Notes: generated by a model not told the origin, from the sequence alone. A stretch of 64,000 nucleotides of DNA from Macrobrachium rosenbergii (GCF_040412425.1 NC_089755.1:49404298-49468297); one strand, 5' to 3'; counted from the stretch's first letter, positions 49,735 to 62,150 are shown. Numbers and translations are program-made.

Positions 49735-50340
49735 ATTCATGCTTCAATGAAAAAGATAATGATTTAAATAGCCAAATAAATAATAATTCAATTAAATCAA
49801 TGAAAAAGTTACATACGGCTTGTTTCCACCACACGCGTCGGAAACAACACAAACTCTACGGGATGTGCACACCAATTACCTCGTGTCAAAGTTCGCGGAA
49901 AAAGGGTAACAATTATTTCGTCTCAAAACCAAAATCAGGCGAACTGCGTTAAATAAACGAATGATCGTTTAACACAAAACAAATTGGTCTTCAGTTAAGC
50001 GCACACAGAGTTAAAATGGAGACTAGGATAGAGGCAACAGGCTCAAATTTGGCTATCGCCCAGTGACTGATCTTCAAAATGTGACCTGCGATTTGGCGCT
50101 GCAAGCATTTCAGGATCAGCTGATTGGGCCACTCGGTAATACTGATGATGGGCAGCACAATCGAGGTGGCATATGTCAACAAGCACTCGAAAAGTGCGTC
50201 CAAAACCAAAGGAGGTCACGCTGCTGGCAGCATTTCTAATTCATGTGGCAGAAATCCGTCAGTTTATTTTCTTTAAATTTTGTGAAGCGTGCACTTTTTC
50301 CTGTTTCCTTAGGAGGATTTGAATATACTTCTTTATTAGC

Positions 50341-50341
50341 C

Positions 50342-50403
<62 letters not shown>
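50341..50403. repeat. (ATT)n microsatellite
   Basis: About 20 ATT units. Confidence 0.95.
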
Positions 50404-50542
50404 GAGTGGCTTCTGACTGACCTTATAACTGTAACAGAAGTTTTTGTTTTTTATGTAATGTAGAAAACAGATTTCATATGTTTCGCGATGTCAAGAACAA
50501 ATATGAATGGAAATATTTTGAATAAAAATTGGTTTGTAAATA

Positions 50543-50593
50543 TGAATATATATATATACACACACATATATATACATATATATATTGTATACA

Positions 50594-50678
<85 letters not shown>

Positions 50679-50680
50679 GA
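50543..50680. repeat. (TA)n compound microsatellite
   Basis: Degenerate TA/CA start, then pure (TA)n from ~50604. Confidence 0.93.
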
Positions 50681-50962
50681 CATAATTAAAAACATTCATT
50701 AAAAATGACAAGTGGTTTTGTATACCTAAAACAAATGTCCTCGAATCTCATATCATCCTCCCTTGTGCATTTTTAAAAGTAGCAGTGGTCTCATCGTTTT
50801 AAACCAAGACGAAATTTGACATTCTTTCAATTTATGAATAATTTCTTTTAGATTAATGCTACCTCTAAAATAGCGACGCAACTTTGTTGCAATGTACTTG
50901 TCATGAAAGTGGATACAAAAAAAAAGTTAAGTATACCTTAGTTTTACCAGACCACGCACTAA

Positions 50963-50964
<2 letters not shown>

Positions 50965-51027
<63 letters not shown>
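50965..51027. repeat. (GA)n microsatellite
   Basis: About 31 GA units. Confidence 0.95.
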
Positions 51028-51029
<2 letters not shown>

Positions 51030-51376
51030 CCGATTCTTGGTCCTCTTCCCTGCTCCCACTAGCAAAACTTCATCACAGCTTTAAAGGAAAAGACAAATTC
51101 GTCCATCTGAAGCCTCGATATGAGGGAAATTCCCAGCTGAAGAATCGCATCCATTTCCAATTATGAAGAACCTTAGTTGGACCATCGAGATTAGACCTGA
51201 TTGGACGCGAAGCCGAAAGAGGGGTTCTGTTAGGCCGACAGTGGAACAGGTAATGAAAGCGCTAATTGTGATGGATGTTACGCAAGGGGAAAAGGGGAAG
51301 AGAGAGAGAGAGAGAAAGCAACGGGTGATGGAATGAGGAATAGTGAAAGGTTTTTCCCTTCGTTATTTTAAGCCAT

Positions 51377-51379
<3 letters not shown>

Positions 51380-51428
<49 letters not shown>
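51380..51428. repeat. (CT)n microsatellite
   Basis: About 24 CT units, ~70 bases after a short GA run at 51299-51315. Confidence 0.95.
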
Positions 51429-51433
<5 letters not shown>

Positions 51434-51947
51434 CCCCCACGTCAGTCACTGCCACCTTCAAACTTTAACTGCATAATCGCTGACGAACAAATTCAGGAGA
51501 TTTCAAGAACATCCGCTACTTCATTCACCTACACCGAAGTCTCATCAGCAGCGTGTCGAACCCCCTAAAACAAAGTGTCAGTCACTCGCTAGCTTCCTGA
51601 ATACTAAAAGCCTTCCTTTCCTTTACCTCCTTCAGTTTTCTACTCTCGTTTCACCCCCCATTCTTTCCACATGACCAACCCATCCAGACTAAGCTTTGCA
51701 CCACTTCTATGTATCTCTCTTTCAATTTTGATTATACCCCAACGTACTGCTCAGGCTGTTCGTCTTAATTAGTTCAAACATTTTGCTTTCATTTACATTC
51801 AACATTCACTCTTCTCTTCCATAAGGGATAGTTTGCTTAACAGTCCTTTCATACACTTCATCTAGGTTTCCGTAGACACTAAGTTTCTTCCAAACCTGTT
51901 CACAAACCCTGCTACAAAACTTGTTTTATCTTTTCTGTGGCTCGGGC

Positions 51948-52225
51948 AGTTCCTCGTTGGGAGTGTCGGTAGAGTTGTGGGCTAGCACTCGCTAGGCTCG
52001 AATTCGAGTCTTCGGCCGGCTAATGAAGAATTAGAGAAATTTATTTCTGGTAATAGAAATTCATTCCTCACTAAAATGTGGTTCGGATTCCACAATAAGC
52101 TGTAGGTCCCGTTGCTAAGTAACCAATTGGTTCTTAACCACATAAAATAAGTCTAATCCTTCGGGCCAGCCCTAGGAGAACTGTTAATCAGCTCAGTGGT
52201 CTGGTAAAACTAAGGTATACTTAAC
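51948..52225 (+). mobile_element. SINE-B, full-length tRNA-derived SINE inserted in a LINE
   Basis: The head has GTCGGTAGAGTTGTGG (A-box region) and GGCTCGAATTCGAGTC (B-box region). Body and 3' end match the copy near 29.8 kb, ending AACTAAGGTATACTTAAC. Decayed reverse-transcriptase sequence on the minus strand continues on both sides, so the SINE is younger than that LINE copy. Confidence 0.8.
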
Positions 52226-52311
52226 TTTTTGAGACTCGGTTCTTCTCTCATCCTACCATCATCAATTGCATTTACTTACAAAATATCTATACTATTTTGT
52301 CTGCTTCCATT

Positions 52312-52530
52312 CTTTCACTGGTATGGTCGCTAGTGTCGCGACATGACGCTCAGGTGTCACTAGTTCGCGCCTCCCCCAGGGCGATGAAAAATCACTGGCT
52401 CACTATCATGATCAGTTACTGCCGCACTGTGGGGTCTGCGGTTGGAAGCTTGAATTTCAGGTCAATGGCCCCTGTGTGTTTGTTCCATGTGAATAGGTTT
52501 CGTCAACCGAAATAAGAGTAATAATCATAT
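52312..52530 (+). mobile_element. SINE-C with tRNA-like head, inserted in a LINE
   Basis: GGTATGGTCGCTAGTGTCGC resembles an A-box region and CTAGTTCGCGCCTCC a B-box region. The SINE-C core (GAAGCTTGAATTTCAGGTCA and following) comes after them, with a short AT-rich end. This copy suggests that the truncated copies elsewhere came from a tRNA-headed SINE. The head-to-core link rests on a single copy. Confidence 0.5.
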
Positions 52531-52840
52531 CCCTATTAAAATTTATCGCTCAATCTGACTCTGAACTTTTCCTTGCAAACAATTTCAAACTCTCACTAGT
52601 TTCCACAGATTTTTTTTAACTATACATAATCAAATCGATATAATCTGCAAAATCATCTATTCCACTCTCTATTCACAATCTATTTTCTTATCCCATAACT
52701 TTGCGTCTGTATCTAATGCATTTCTCAGACTTCTCCCATTACTACATCTATGAGGATATTAAACAGATAGATGCGGATAACACACCCTAGTCTTACTCCG
52801 AACCAGACACTCTCTTGTCAACGTACTCTAACACACGCTA

Positions 52841-53544
52841 TGCTTTCATGCTGGCTAAAGCGCCAGGGATTGATTCTTTGGCCGGATTGAGAGGATTAGT
52901 TCTGCCCCAATAAATCCCATTGTGACTCTATGGAGCTCGCAGCCTCATGCCAACACTTGCCTAAACAGCGGAAGGTTAACACCACATTATCAAGCTTTTG
53001 CTTTCAGTACAGTGATGCATAAAATAGTGAGAAATGAATTACAACATGCAGCTGAACTTCTTCCTCTAAATAACAAACCCGGGGTTGAATGATAAGTAGA
53101 GATATGGAAGCGAATCAAAGTGCAACGGAGGTTATTGATTATGAAACAGTAATAAGTTACTTGGGTCTGAACTTGCAGTTTCGACCTTTTTATACTGCCA
53201 TTATTTATGACGGTATCGGTTCCATAATAACATTAATAATGCTCTTCGGTGCAACATTAGTTATAGCCCAAACTCCGGTGCAGCGTCAAGTTCAACTAGT
53301 TCTTGGCAAGAGCTTGTTACCGGGATCCTATTGAAAAGAAAACCGGGGGATTCAGATGCACAATAGGCTGACGTACCAAAGTTCCGGTTAGTTAGCATCC
53401 ATTAACTATTCCCACCATTAAGATCATTCATTAAAGAGATATGGCAAGGTAGGATCTTCCAGGGATTTGCAAGGTGCCTTAAAAGAAAAGATACTCTAAA
53501 ATTTCCAGTATTTTTTGGTGGTTTTCATGTCGCAAGTTGTTGAA

Positions 53545-53594
<50 letters not shown>

Positions 53595-54499
53595 ACTTAA
53601 AAGCAGAGGTAAGTGGTAGTAGACCTGATATCTTTATCTAGTCTAGGACTGAAAGACTGCAGAGTCAGGGAAAACAGGAGGAAACGACAAAATACCAAAT
53701 CTTGGCTGTGCAGGAAAGGTGAACAGTCAATGAACTGTGTAACCTCTTAGTTTACTATTCAACTTTTTGTATAATAGATGAGACCAAAGTCCCATTTACC
53801 ATCTTTTAAATTTTCAGTCTTCAGATTCCGAAGGACAACCCGAGCCTTACTTGCACTGGAGAAAGCAGTTCTTTCATTTGATGGAAAGAAGCAAGAGTAC
53901 CCGTTGATGGCTCACTTCACAAGCACTGAGGCAATGCAGGTTGAAGAAGTATATCTAAGGAGATACTCAAGTGAATAATTCCTCGGAAATCTCTGAACAT
54001 GCAAACAGAACTATAGTTTTTTTTTTATGACGGTAAATATCCGCAGCTGATATCATTGAAACTTATGGTGGCTGTCTGCTCAAAAGCTGCTCAGAGACCA
54101 CAATTTATTTGTCTGACTTTAGAAGCTGCTAAAGAAGTCTTTATCACAAAAACACGCTTCACACATGTATGTATATCATAATAAGGGATGTAACAGCAAT
54201 ACCTAAATTGCATCAAAATAGACAGTTGTCAGATTCCACCACTTACTTGAACATGCGAATTCCGAGTACAATGCACTTCATTAAGAATACAATGATGATC
54301 TTTCATTTGGTCATGCGAGCATAAAGAACGAACAAACTGAATGAAGGACCAAATTCAAAAGGTCAAATTTCAGTTAGATTGTGCGAGCTGATAAGGCCAT
54401 GCATTTATCAGGATAAATGGGAATGCCAAAATCATCTATTCATAGGAGTGCAAAGCCGTATCGTGAAGACAGTTAAAAAGTAAATAAACATACATTCAT
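52841..54499. other. Unique sequence with two unexplained open frames
   Basis: The plus strand near 52852-52910 reads AKAPGIDSLAGL, similar to the KAPGxDG motif of reverse transcriptases. A plus frame at 53089-53334 encodes 81 residues with a hydrophobic segment. A plus frame at 53778-53978 encodes 66 residues. None has supporting splice sites or clear homology. Confidence 0.3.
53547..53593. repeat. (ATT)n microsatellite
   Basis: About 15 ATT units. Confidence 0.93.
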
Positions 54500-54529
54500 A
54501 TATATAAAATATATATATATATATATAAT

Positions 54530-54617
<88 letters not shown>
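54500..54617. repeat. (TA)n microsatellite
   Basis: Short degenerate lead, then pure (TA)n. Confidence 0.95.
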
Positions 54618-54622
<5 letters not shown>

Positions 54623-55388
54623 CCTCCCTAATTCATCCGAACAGGATTACTGATCATCACCTATTTTCGTCGATGCTCGAAGTATATAACCTATAATTTT
54701 TTAGATTAAATATTATATGCAATGTAAGCACGGGTACAACACCTATTTCCACAAAAAAAAAAACATTAAAAAGAACACACGCCCACAAGACATCGCCCAT
54801 CCAACAGAAGCCCAAACTCGCCGCCCCGTCCCGCTCATCTTTCCACCATCCCATCAGCGAAGAAGAACGTCAGCCCAACTCATTCGTCTACATTCAACTG
54901 GTTCGCGGAGGAAATCGTCCCTTAACGAGGTTAACAGCCTTTTGTTGTTAGCACGACATTTCCAAAGCTGTCCGAATCTATATCCCTCGGAATGGGAAAC
55001 ATCTCCCCCCCCACAACCTCCCTTCCCCCACCAGGTCACACCACCGCCGCCAATTTTCCGCTCAATGAATATCGCTTATGAAGGGCCGGATATAATCAAG
55101 CGCTCTTTGCTATTCCGATGGCAAAAGGCAATCTTTCCCGCTGTGGCCGAAAGCCTTCCGCGTCAGCACATATTTCCCCGTTTCCATTTTCATTTTCATC
55201 TCTTTTTTTGTATTTTTTTTTTCGGGGAATGTTGCTGCTGTTGTCGCGTGTCTTTGTGGGTTTTTGTTTATGTCCTTTTTTTTTTTGTTTTTAAAGTTTG
55301 GCAATGCGCGGGTTTTGGTTTTGCAGGTCAGCTATGCTGTTTTAGAGGTCGCGGTATTGCGTGAATTAAGTTTCTCAGCTGTGCAGTG

Positions 55389-55470
<82 letters not shown>

Positions 55471-55528
55471 CAAATTATATATATGTGTGTATTATATATT
55501 TGTATATATATAATATACATACATATAT

Positions 55529-55622
<94 letters not shown>

Positions 55623-56571
55623 TATTCAATTAACAAATTCATATATTTGACTTATTCATGTAATATTCATCGTAAAATATTTGTGCATAGTGCCAGAAAA
55701 ACTGGAATTTCATCATTAACTTCTAACCTTCAGAATTTTCTCATCATAAATGAACCACCTTAATCCAGACAATGAGAAAACTGGCTTCATCGAAATAAGA
55801 ATAGTCTCCTCTCACCAAACGAGGCTTTACATGGCATTTTCAATTGTATGATATTATATTTTTCTTAGTATTGTAGAGGACGACAGGACTTCATCCGTAA
55901 TGTCCTTACGAAGCCCAGGCCTGGAGGAAAAAGTAACAAGAAAAAAAAATCCAAGATTATAAGTTAGAAAACTCGGAAACAAACATATAATTTCCAAACT
56001 TGGTCGTAAAGGGAATGGGTAGGTTTTTTGGAGCACAGAATTGTAGCTTATATTAAAAAAATATATACATATAAGAAAAGATCAGTGTGAATATATACAC
56101 GTTGTTTTTAACATACTCTCGGCAGAATCTATGCCTCCAGTTCTTCGATTATACATTATTTATAAATCAAGAAAATATTCAAGAAATAATACCGCATCGA
56201 ACATCGTTTTCAACTTTATTTGTATAACAAATAGCGCAGAAACACATGAGAATGAAATAAGAGTTGAAGGGTAGTTGAACGTGGAGGAAGGAAAGAAGAC
56301 AAATGAGAAAGATGCACTAATGGAAGGGGCTACAGCAAAGAATGGAAAAGCAAGGGCAGTTGATAGGATCACAAGAAAGTGTGAATATATGGCTGATTAG
56401 GGTGTGTAAGGTAAGACTTCAAGAAGGAAATGTCCCTGGGGAGTAAGTATAAGATGATTACGATTAACCGTTAACCATTCCTTGGTATAAGTTAAAGCTG
56501 ATAGTGGCGACTGTATGAATTACAGGAGCCAAACATTACACATTATATTGAGAAAAAACAATCAGTTTTTG
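54618..56571. other. No gene recognised
   Basis: 54,750-55,360 is less AT-rich and open on the plus strand, but is Pro- and Phe-rich without motifs. 55,620-56,570 is AT-rich unique sequence. Confidence 0.45.
55390..55620. repeat. (CA)n(TA)n(GA)n compound microsatellite
   Basis: CA start, several (TA)n blocks with interruptions, a long pure (TA)n to ~55610 and a short GA end. Confidence 0.93.
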
Positions 56572-56634
56572 CCTCACGTCAGGATCAAACCCTGGACTCT
56601 CAAACGAAGGGCAATTGCACTATCAACTGACCCT
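56572..56634 (-). mobile_element. tRNA-derived SINE fragment
   Basis: The minus strand reads GTCAGTTGATAGTGCA (A-box-like) and GGGTTTGATCC (B-box-like) at tRNA-like spacing, then CTGACGTGAGGCAAAAACTG. It is related to the tRNA-like head at 36.5 kb. The mismatched arms argue against a working tRNA. Confidence 0.5.
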
Positions 56635-56688
56635 AAATTTCTGATACATACGTAATTACGTGTTGATTTGCATGAGAGGTAATGACAG

Positions 56689-57246
56689 AAATAGTACTTA
56701 GTGTCCCATGAGGGGTACTGGTAGGAACAAGACTTAATGTCCCATGAAAATTACTGGTAGGAACATTAATTAATGTCCCGTGAAGGATACTGGTAGGAAC
56801 AAGACTTAATGTCCCGTGAAAAGTACTGGTAGGAACATTAATTAATGTCCCATGAAAGGTACTGGTAGGAACAAGACTTAATGCTCCATGAAAGGTACTG
56901 GTAGGAACAAGATTTAATGTCCCATGAAACGTACCGGTAGAAACGTTACTTGGTGTCCCATGAAAGATACTGGTAGGAACATTAATTGGTACTGGTTAGA
57001 ACATTACTTAGTGTCCCATGAAAAGTACTGGTTAGAACATTACTTAGTGTCCCATGAAAAGTACTGGTTAGAACATTACTTAGTGTCCCATGAAAAGTAC
57101 TGATTAGAACATTACTTAGTGTCCCATGAAAGGTACTGGTTAGAACATTACTTAGTGTCCCATGAAAAGTACTGGTTAGAACATTACTTAGTGTCCCATG
57201 AAAAGTACTGGTTAGAGCATTATTAGTTTACCACGAAAGGTCCTGG
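56689..57246. repeat. 36-bp satellite in two subfamilies
   Basis: About 15 units share TGTCCCATGAAA. The left part (to ~56995) has GGTACTGGTAGGAACAAG or a GGAACATTAATTAATG form. The right part (~57000-57215) has AGTACTGGTTAGAACATTAC and is much more uniform, suggesting a recent local expansion. Confidence 0.88.
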
Positions 57247-57463
57247 TAGCATTTGGATCGAGAAAGTAAGACCCATAACAAGAGATTGTCAGAGAACAGC
57301 AAGTTAATTTAGACATGGAAGATGGTGTTTAGTCAAGTAGCATGAAAACTTTGTTAATAGATAAAGAAACAGAGACCCACCTTTAGTTATATATAAGAGG
57401 TGTTCCATTTCTGATTCAAATAGGCTTTTGTAGGTTATAAGTTAGCTGAAATAGACGATGGAA

Positions 57464-57700
<237 letters not shown>

Positions 57701-57848
57701 TTTTTCTGTTTTAAATATTGTCATATATTTTAAAACACAATACAAAAATACATTGCTGTGAACTTCTTAACATTTAAGCATCAAGTTATGGTGATTTTAC
57801 CTATATATATTATCAATCAACTTCTGTAAACAGCCTTTAAACCTAACG

Positions 57849-57922
<74 letters not shown>

Positions 57923-57945
57923 TCTTCTTCTTCTTCTTCTTCTTT
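57849..57945. repeat. (CT)n(CTT)n microsatellite
   Basis: About 35 CT units passing directly into CTT units. Confidence 0.95.
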
Positions 57946-58136
57946 CGAATAGGTTTAAGTGGTTTGCAGCCTATCAAAATGTAATATTAAATTCATAGTT
58001 GTTTTGGTAGCTTTCATCAACTGATTTTTGAACAAAATTCTCCAAGACTTTTTATCTGTAACTGAAAGAAATTCTATCTTACACGCCTTCTTCTGAATTA
58101 AGTAGGCTTATGCGGGCTGTATGTCATGCAACATAG

Positions 58137-58138
<2 letters not shown>

Positions 58139-58201
<63 letters not shown>
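58139..58201. repeat. (ATT)n microsatellite
   Basis: About 20 ATT units. The lead-in AATTAAGTAGGCTTATG resembles ATTCAAATAGGCTTTTG before the array at 57.46 kb, hinting at a shared repeat. Confidence 0.9.
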
Positions 58202-58791
58202 GTTTCTGTGACACAGGCTTACTTAAAACGAAATCTTTCTGAGTTTTGTCAATAAACATAGTCGAATCGAGTAGCTTACTTTATGCTCTTTTTATGTTAA
58301 GAAAAAAACGTCAAAATCCTTAAGAGCTGAAAATAAAAATTACGCAAACAGCCTAGCTAGAGAATTTGTGACCGGCAATACATTCATTATTCATATAATA
58401 TTTCCTCCCTACAAATTTCATTCCGGACACCAAGAAGCACAAAATTAGAGGAGAACGACGCAAACGAAAATAAAATCAAACGACCACAAGAAAATGCTGA
58501 TAAAAGACGCCATAAATAATAATAAAATCCCTCTCCGACTTCTTCAGTTACCCCTCTACCTCTTCCCTTCCAACTATTATATCTGGCTTAAATAACGTTA
58601 AACAAAGAAATAAAAATGGGTTGTGAGCGAACATTTTTGAGAGGAGTCGACACGCAACATTTCGGTCGCTAGTGATAATTTTTGGGAAAAGTATTTAGTT
58701 GAAAGAGCTTTCCCTAGGTGGCAGCACTAGTCGCTCCTCTGTCTATCTAGTGTCTGTCTACCGCTGCACCTCAGATGTTTGTCTATAGCGC

Positions 58792-58826
<35 letters not shown>

Positions 58827-58899
58827 GCTGTCTCTCCACTTATTACTTCATGTATATACCAAGTTATTGACTAATCTCTGCTGCTGCCTGCCTGCCTGC
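58202..58899. other. No gene recognised; CTCF-like motif
   Basis: CCCTAGGTGGCAGCACT at ~58712-58728 resembles the CTCF core. No exon is supported. Confidence 0.3.
58791..58826. repeat. (GAT)n microsatellite
   Basis: About 11 GAT units. Confidence 0.93.
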
Positions 58900-58906
58900 C
58901 TGCTTC

Positions 58907-58958
<52 letters not shown>

Positions 58959-59378
58959 CCTGCCTGTCTGTCTGTCTGTCTCTTTCTCTTCCTTCGTTCT
59001 CCCCTTCCCTCCTATTACTTTTTTTTATCTTTTTTTTTCTTGCTTCTTTTAGTTCTCATCCGTCGCTGTTCTTCTGTTCCTCCTCCTCCTCCTCTTCTTC
59101 TCCTCCTCCTCCCCCTCCTCCTCCTCCTCTACCTCCTACCCCTCCTGCCTCTCCTCCTCCTCCTCCTCCTCCACCTACCTACTAACCAACAACCAGAACC
59201 CCTCCCCCACTCTCCTACTCCTCATACCAATTCCCCCCTCCTGAACCCCACCACATCCCCTCCCCCGGCCTCCTATTCTTTTTCTTCCTCATTCTCCTCC
59301 TCCTCCTACTCCTCCTCCTCCTCCTCCTCCTCCTCCTCTTCCTCCAACCCCCTTCCATGTCGCGTCTCTCCCCCTACT

Positions 59379-59473
<95 letters not shown>

Positions 59474-59737
59474 TGTACCTGTCTTCCTTACCAAAGGTTC
59501 CCGGATGATTATTATTGTTTCAGTGGCATTTACTGTTATTCTTTTATTCATCGGTCGCTGGGAATCGACAAATAAAGCAAGTTCACTTCTTTCAGTAACC
59601 TTTGCGTCGTGCAGCAGCTGTTCTGCTGTTACTGCTGCTGTGCTTCTGCTGCCACACTTGATCAGCACAGCGTCAGCACGGCGGGGATCTTGCTGCTACT
59701 GCTGCTGCTGCTGTTCACGCTGTTTAATACCAGCGAA

Positions 59738-59800
<63 letters not shown>

Positions 59801-59840
59801 TGTTCTGACTCCCTACCTCCTTCTAACTTTTCTTAGCATT

Positions 59841-59899
<59 letters not shown>

Positions 59900-59939
59900 C
59901 TCCTAACTTTCCTAGCATTTTCTCTCTTGCTTCCTCCTC

Positions 59940-59985
<46 letters not shown>
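58900..59985 (+). repeat. Polypyrimidine domain: (CT)n, (TCC)n, (CTG)n
   Basis: (CT)n occurs at 58917-58955, 59416-59471, 59741-59797, 59848-59898 and 59943-59985. (TCC)n-rich sequence spans 59075-59345 and a CTG-rich block lies near 59630-59715. A 288-codon frame (59040-59906) is mostly Ser-Leu and Pro-Leu runs and is not coding. Confidence 0.8.
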
Positions 59986-59988
<3 letters not shown>

Positions 59989-60139
59989 GCAGACGACTAT
60001 CAGGAACGATATTAGTTGTTGGCAGAACAAGCTTTCATCATACTGGCTCCAAGCTCTTCAGGGCTCACTATTAAATTCTTGTGCTGTGGTCGTAGTTTTT
60101 CTTTTTCTAATTAATATTTGAGTCTACGGGAAAATTAAA

Positions 60140-60410
60140 TATCGCTGGAAAATAAAGGAGGATGAAAAATGAAGGAGGCACTACGCGAGAATGAACAATG
60201 ATGACATATGAAGAAGGCACATGAGAATGATTAAAAGGAGAAGAAGAAGGAGTCACTTGAAAATTGATAAGGATGGAAAACAGACTCGTCTGAAAGTGAA
60301 TAAGGATGGGAAATAAAGGAAGCTCATGAGAATGAAAAGGCCATTGAGATTGAATAAAAACAAAAGGTCTACGAAATACAGGAGACTCATAAATTCTCGA
60401 CAAATGAGAC
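60140..60410. repeat. Decayed ~36-45-bp purine-rich tandem repeat
   Basis: GGATGGAAAA, GAATGATT or GAATAAGGATGG and GGAGTCAC/GGAGGCAC motifs recur irregularly. They keep a 98-codon minus frame open (60403-60107) with a matching peptide periodicity. It is non-coding in my reading. Confidence 0.5.
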
Positions 60411-60549
60411 GAATGAGAATTGCAAAATGTTCACCCACGAATAAAATAAAAGGAACGTTTTAAAATTGCACCTTAGGGTTTCTATATAAAAAAGCAGAGT
60501 AGATCCATAAGTAAAGAAAGGATAAGGAATTGAATATGCAAAGAAACAA

Positions 60550-60908
60550 GTAAAAAATGCGCCGAAGTTTCTTCGGCGCAATCGAGTTTTCTGTACAGCG
60601 TATAATCAAGGCCACCTAAAATAGATCTCTCTTTCGGTGGTCTCGGTATAATGCTGTATGAGCCGCGGCCCATTAAACTTTCAGCCACGGACCGGTGGTG
60701 GCCTATCCTATATCGTTGCCAGAAGTACGATTATGACTAACTTTGACCTTAAATGAATAAAAACTACTGAGGCTAGAGGGTTGCAATTTGGTATGTTTGA
60801 TGATTGGAGGGTGGATGATCAACAAACCAATTTGCAGCCCTCTAGCCTCCGTAGTTTTTAAGATGTGAGGGCGGAGAGAAAAAGTGCGGACGGACAGACA
60901 AAGCCGAG
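60550..60908. mobile_element. HP element copy 3, flanked by a short duplication
   Basis: The copy runs from GTAAAAAATGCGCCGAAG to GGACGGACAGACAAAGCC. All three hairpins are present, the 9-bp one perfect. TTGAATATGCAAA before it and TTGGATATGCAAA after it (from about 60530 and 60909) form a probable target-site duplication with one mismatch, giving a length of ~359 bp that agrees with copy 2. Confidence 0.75.
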
Positions 60909-61029
60909 TTGGATATGCAAAAAAAAAAAAGGTAAGCTGACGAAATAAAAAAAAAAAACTACGAAATTAAAAGAAAACACAGCATTCCAAGGAAAGGTGT
61001 TGACGAAGCGGAGGAAGACATTATGTTTT

Positions 61030-61804
61030 TAGCTCAAACTGTTTATAGTACAGGTACACTGCATACTGCAGATGATCTGCAACCCGTATGAGATGATCTT
61101 AATATTTACGAAAAACGGAGACTTGCCCCATTTTTGCAGCTTATTTGTTAATTTCTCTCTTGTGAGGTTTCGAAAACATGTTCTTCCTTGACAAGACGTA
61201 AGATTTCCCGAAGCTGGTTTCGAATACATCTCACTTTATGCAGAAATGGAAGTGGGTTTCATTTTCGCAGCATATTTCTCAGTTTTCTGGCCCAGGTTTC
61301 GATACCAGGTTCTCTATCGACTAAAAACCTCTAGGGAAGTTTTTTCGAGGCTGGTTTCGGAGATATCTCACCTCCTACGAAAACAAAAGGCGGATTTTTT
61401 TTTTTTTTTGTATTTTTTTGCAACTTACCTGTCAATTTTCTCTCCGTTGTGTTCTCGAAACCATAACCTCTCTCGACTGAAAACCCAAACGGAAGGTTTG
61501 CCAGCGTTACTTTCGAACACACGAGCATATCGCACTATGAAATAAAAACCAATGACTTAATTTTCGAAATTTATTCCTTAAGGTTTCGAAAACATATCCT
61601 CTCTCGATTGAAACCACAAACGGAAGGTTTGCCAGCGTTACTTTCGAATATACGAGTACATCGAATCATGAAATAAAAACCAATAGCTTAATTTTCGTAA
61701 TTCATTTCTCTGGGTCTCGAAACCGTGTTCTTCTCTCCCGACTGAAAACCCTCAGTGAAGAAGTTCTCGAGAAGCTAGTCTCATCTATGGAGAAGTCTCG
61801 AAAA

Positions 61805-61864
<60 letters not shown>

Positions 61865-61990
61865 GAATTATGACCTGTTTCTAGTGAGGTTTCGAAACCA
61901 TTCTTTCCCTCTGCTGAAAACATAATAAAGAGATCCTTTCCTCTCGTGATCTCGAAACCAAGCTCTTCGTTGACAGAAAACGAGGGAAAT
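61030..61990. repeat. Decayed ~130-bp tandem array with TTCGAAA landmarks
   Basis: GGTTTCGAAAACAT or TCTCGAAACC followed by TCTCTCGACTGAAAACC recurs at about 61165, 61295, 61453, 61582, 61712, 61888 and 61950. The best pair (61440-61710) is nearly identical. A (CT)n tract at 61807-61861 interrupts the array. Confidence 0.75.
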
Positions 61991-62043
61991 GACATCCCTG
62001 ACATTGGTCTCGAGCCGCGAAGACATTTATTTGTCAAGCCCCA

Positions 62044-62094
<51 letters not shown>

Positions 62095-62150
62095 TAGTCA
62101 ATACGGGATTAGAGTGTGCAATTCTCCACACTCAAATCCCGCATTGACTA

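Larger units (their letters stand above)
51590..52840 (-). pseudogene. Decayed LINE reverse transcriptase interrupted by SINE-B and SINE-C
   Basis: Minus-strand motifs appear in the expected order: GVRLGCVIRIYLFNILID at ~52740-52800 (RQGC region), FADY at 52640-52651 in place of the catalytic FADD, and GWVGHVERM at ~51660-51687. After removing SINE-B and SINE-C, about 220 codons separate the first and last motifs, as expected for the family. The mutated catalytic Asp and many stops make it inactive. Confidence 0.65.

Noticed and set aside
54717..55364. 215-codon plus-strand frame
   Set aside because: Composition is dominated by Pro, Phe and Cys from C/T-rich and T-rich sequence. It has no domain and the frame ends in T-runs.
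59040..59906. 288-codon open frame
   Set aside because: It consists almost wholly of (CT)n and (TCC)n translations (Ser-Leu and Pro-Leu runs).
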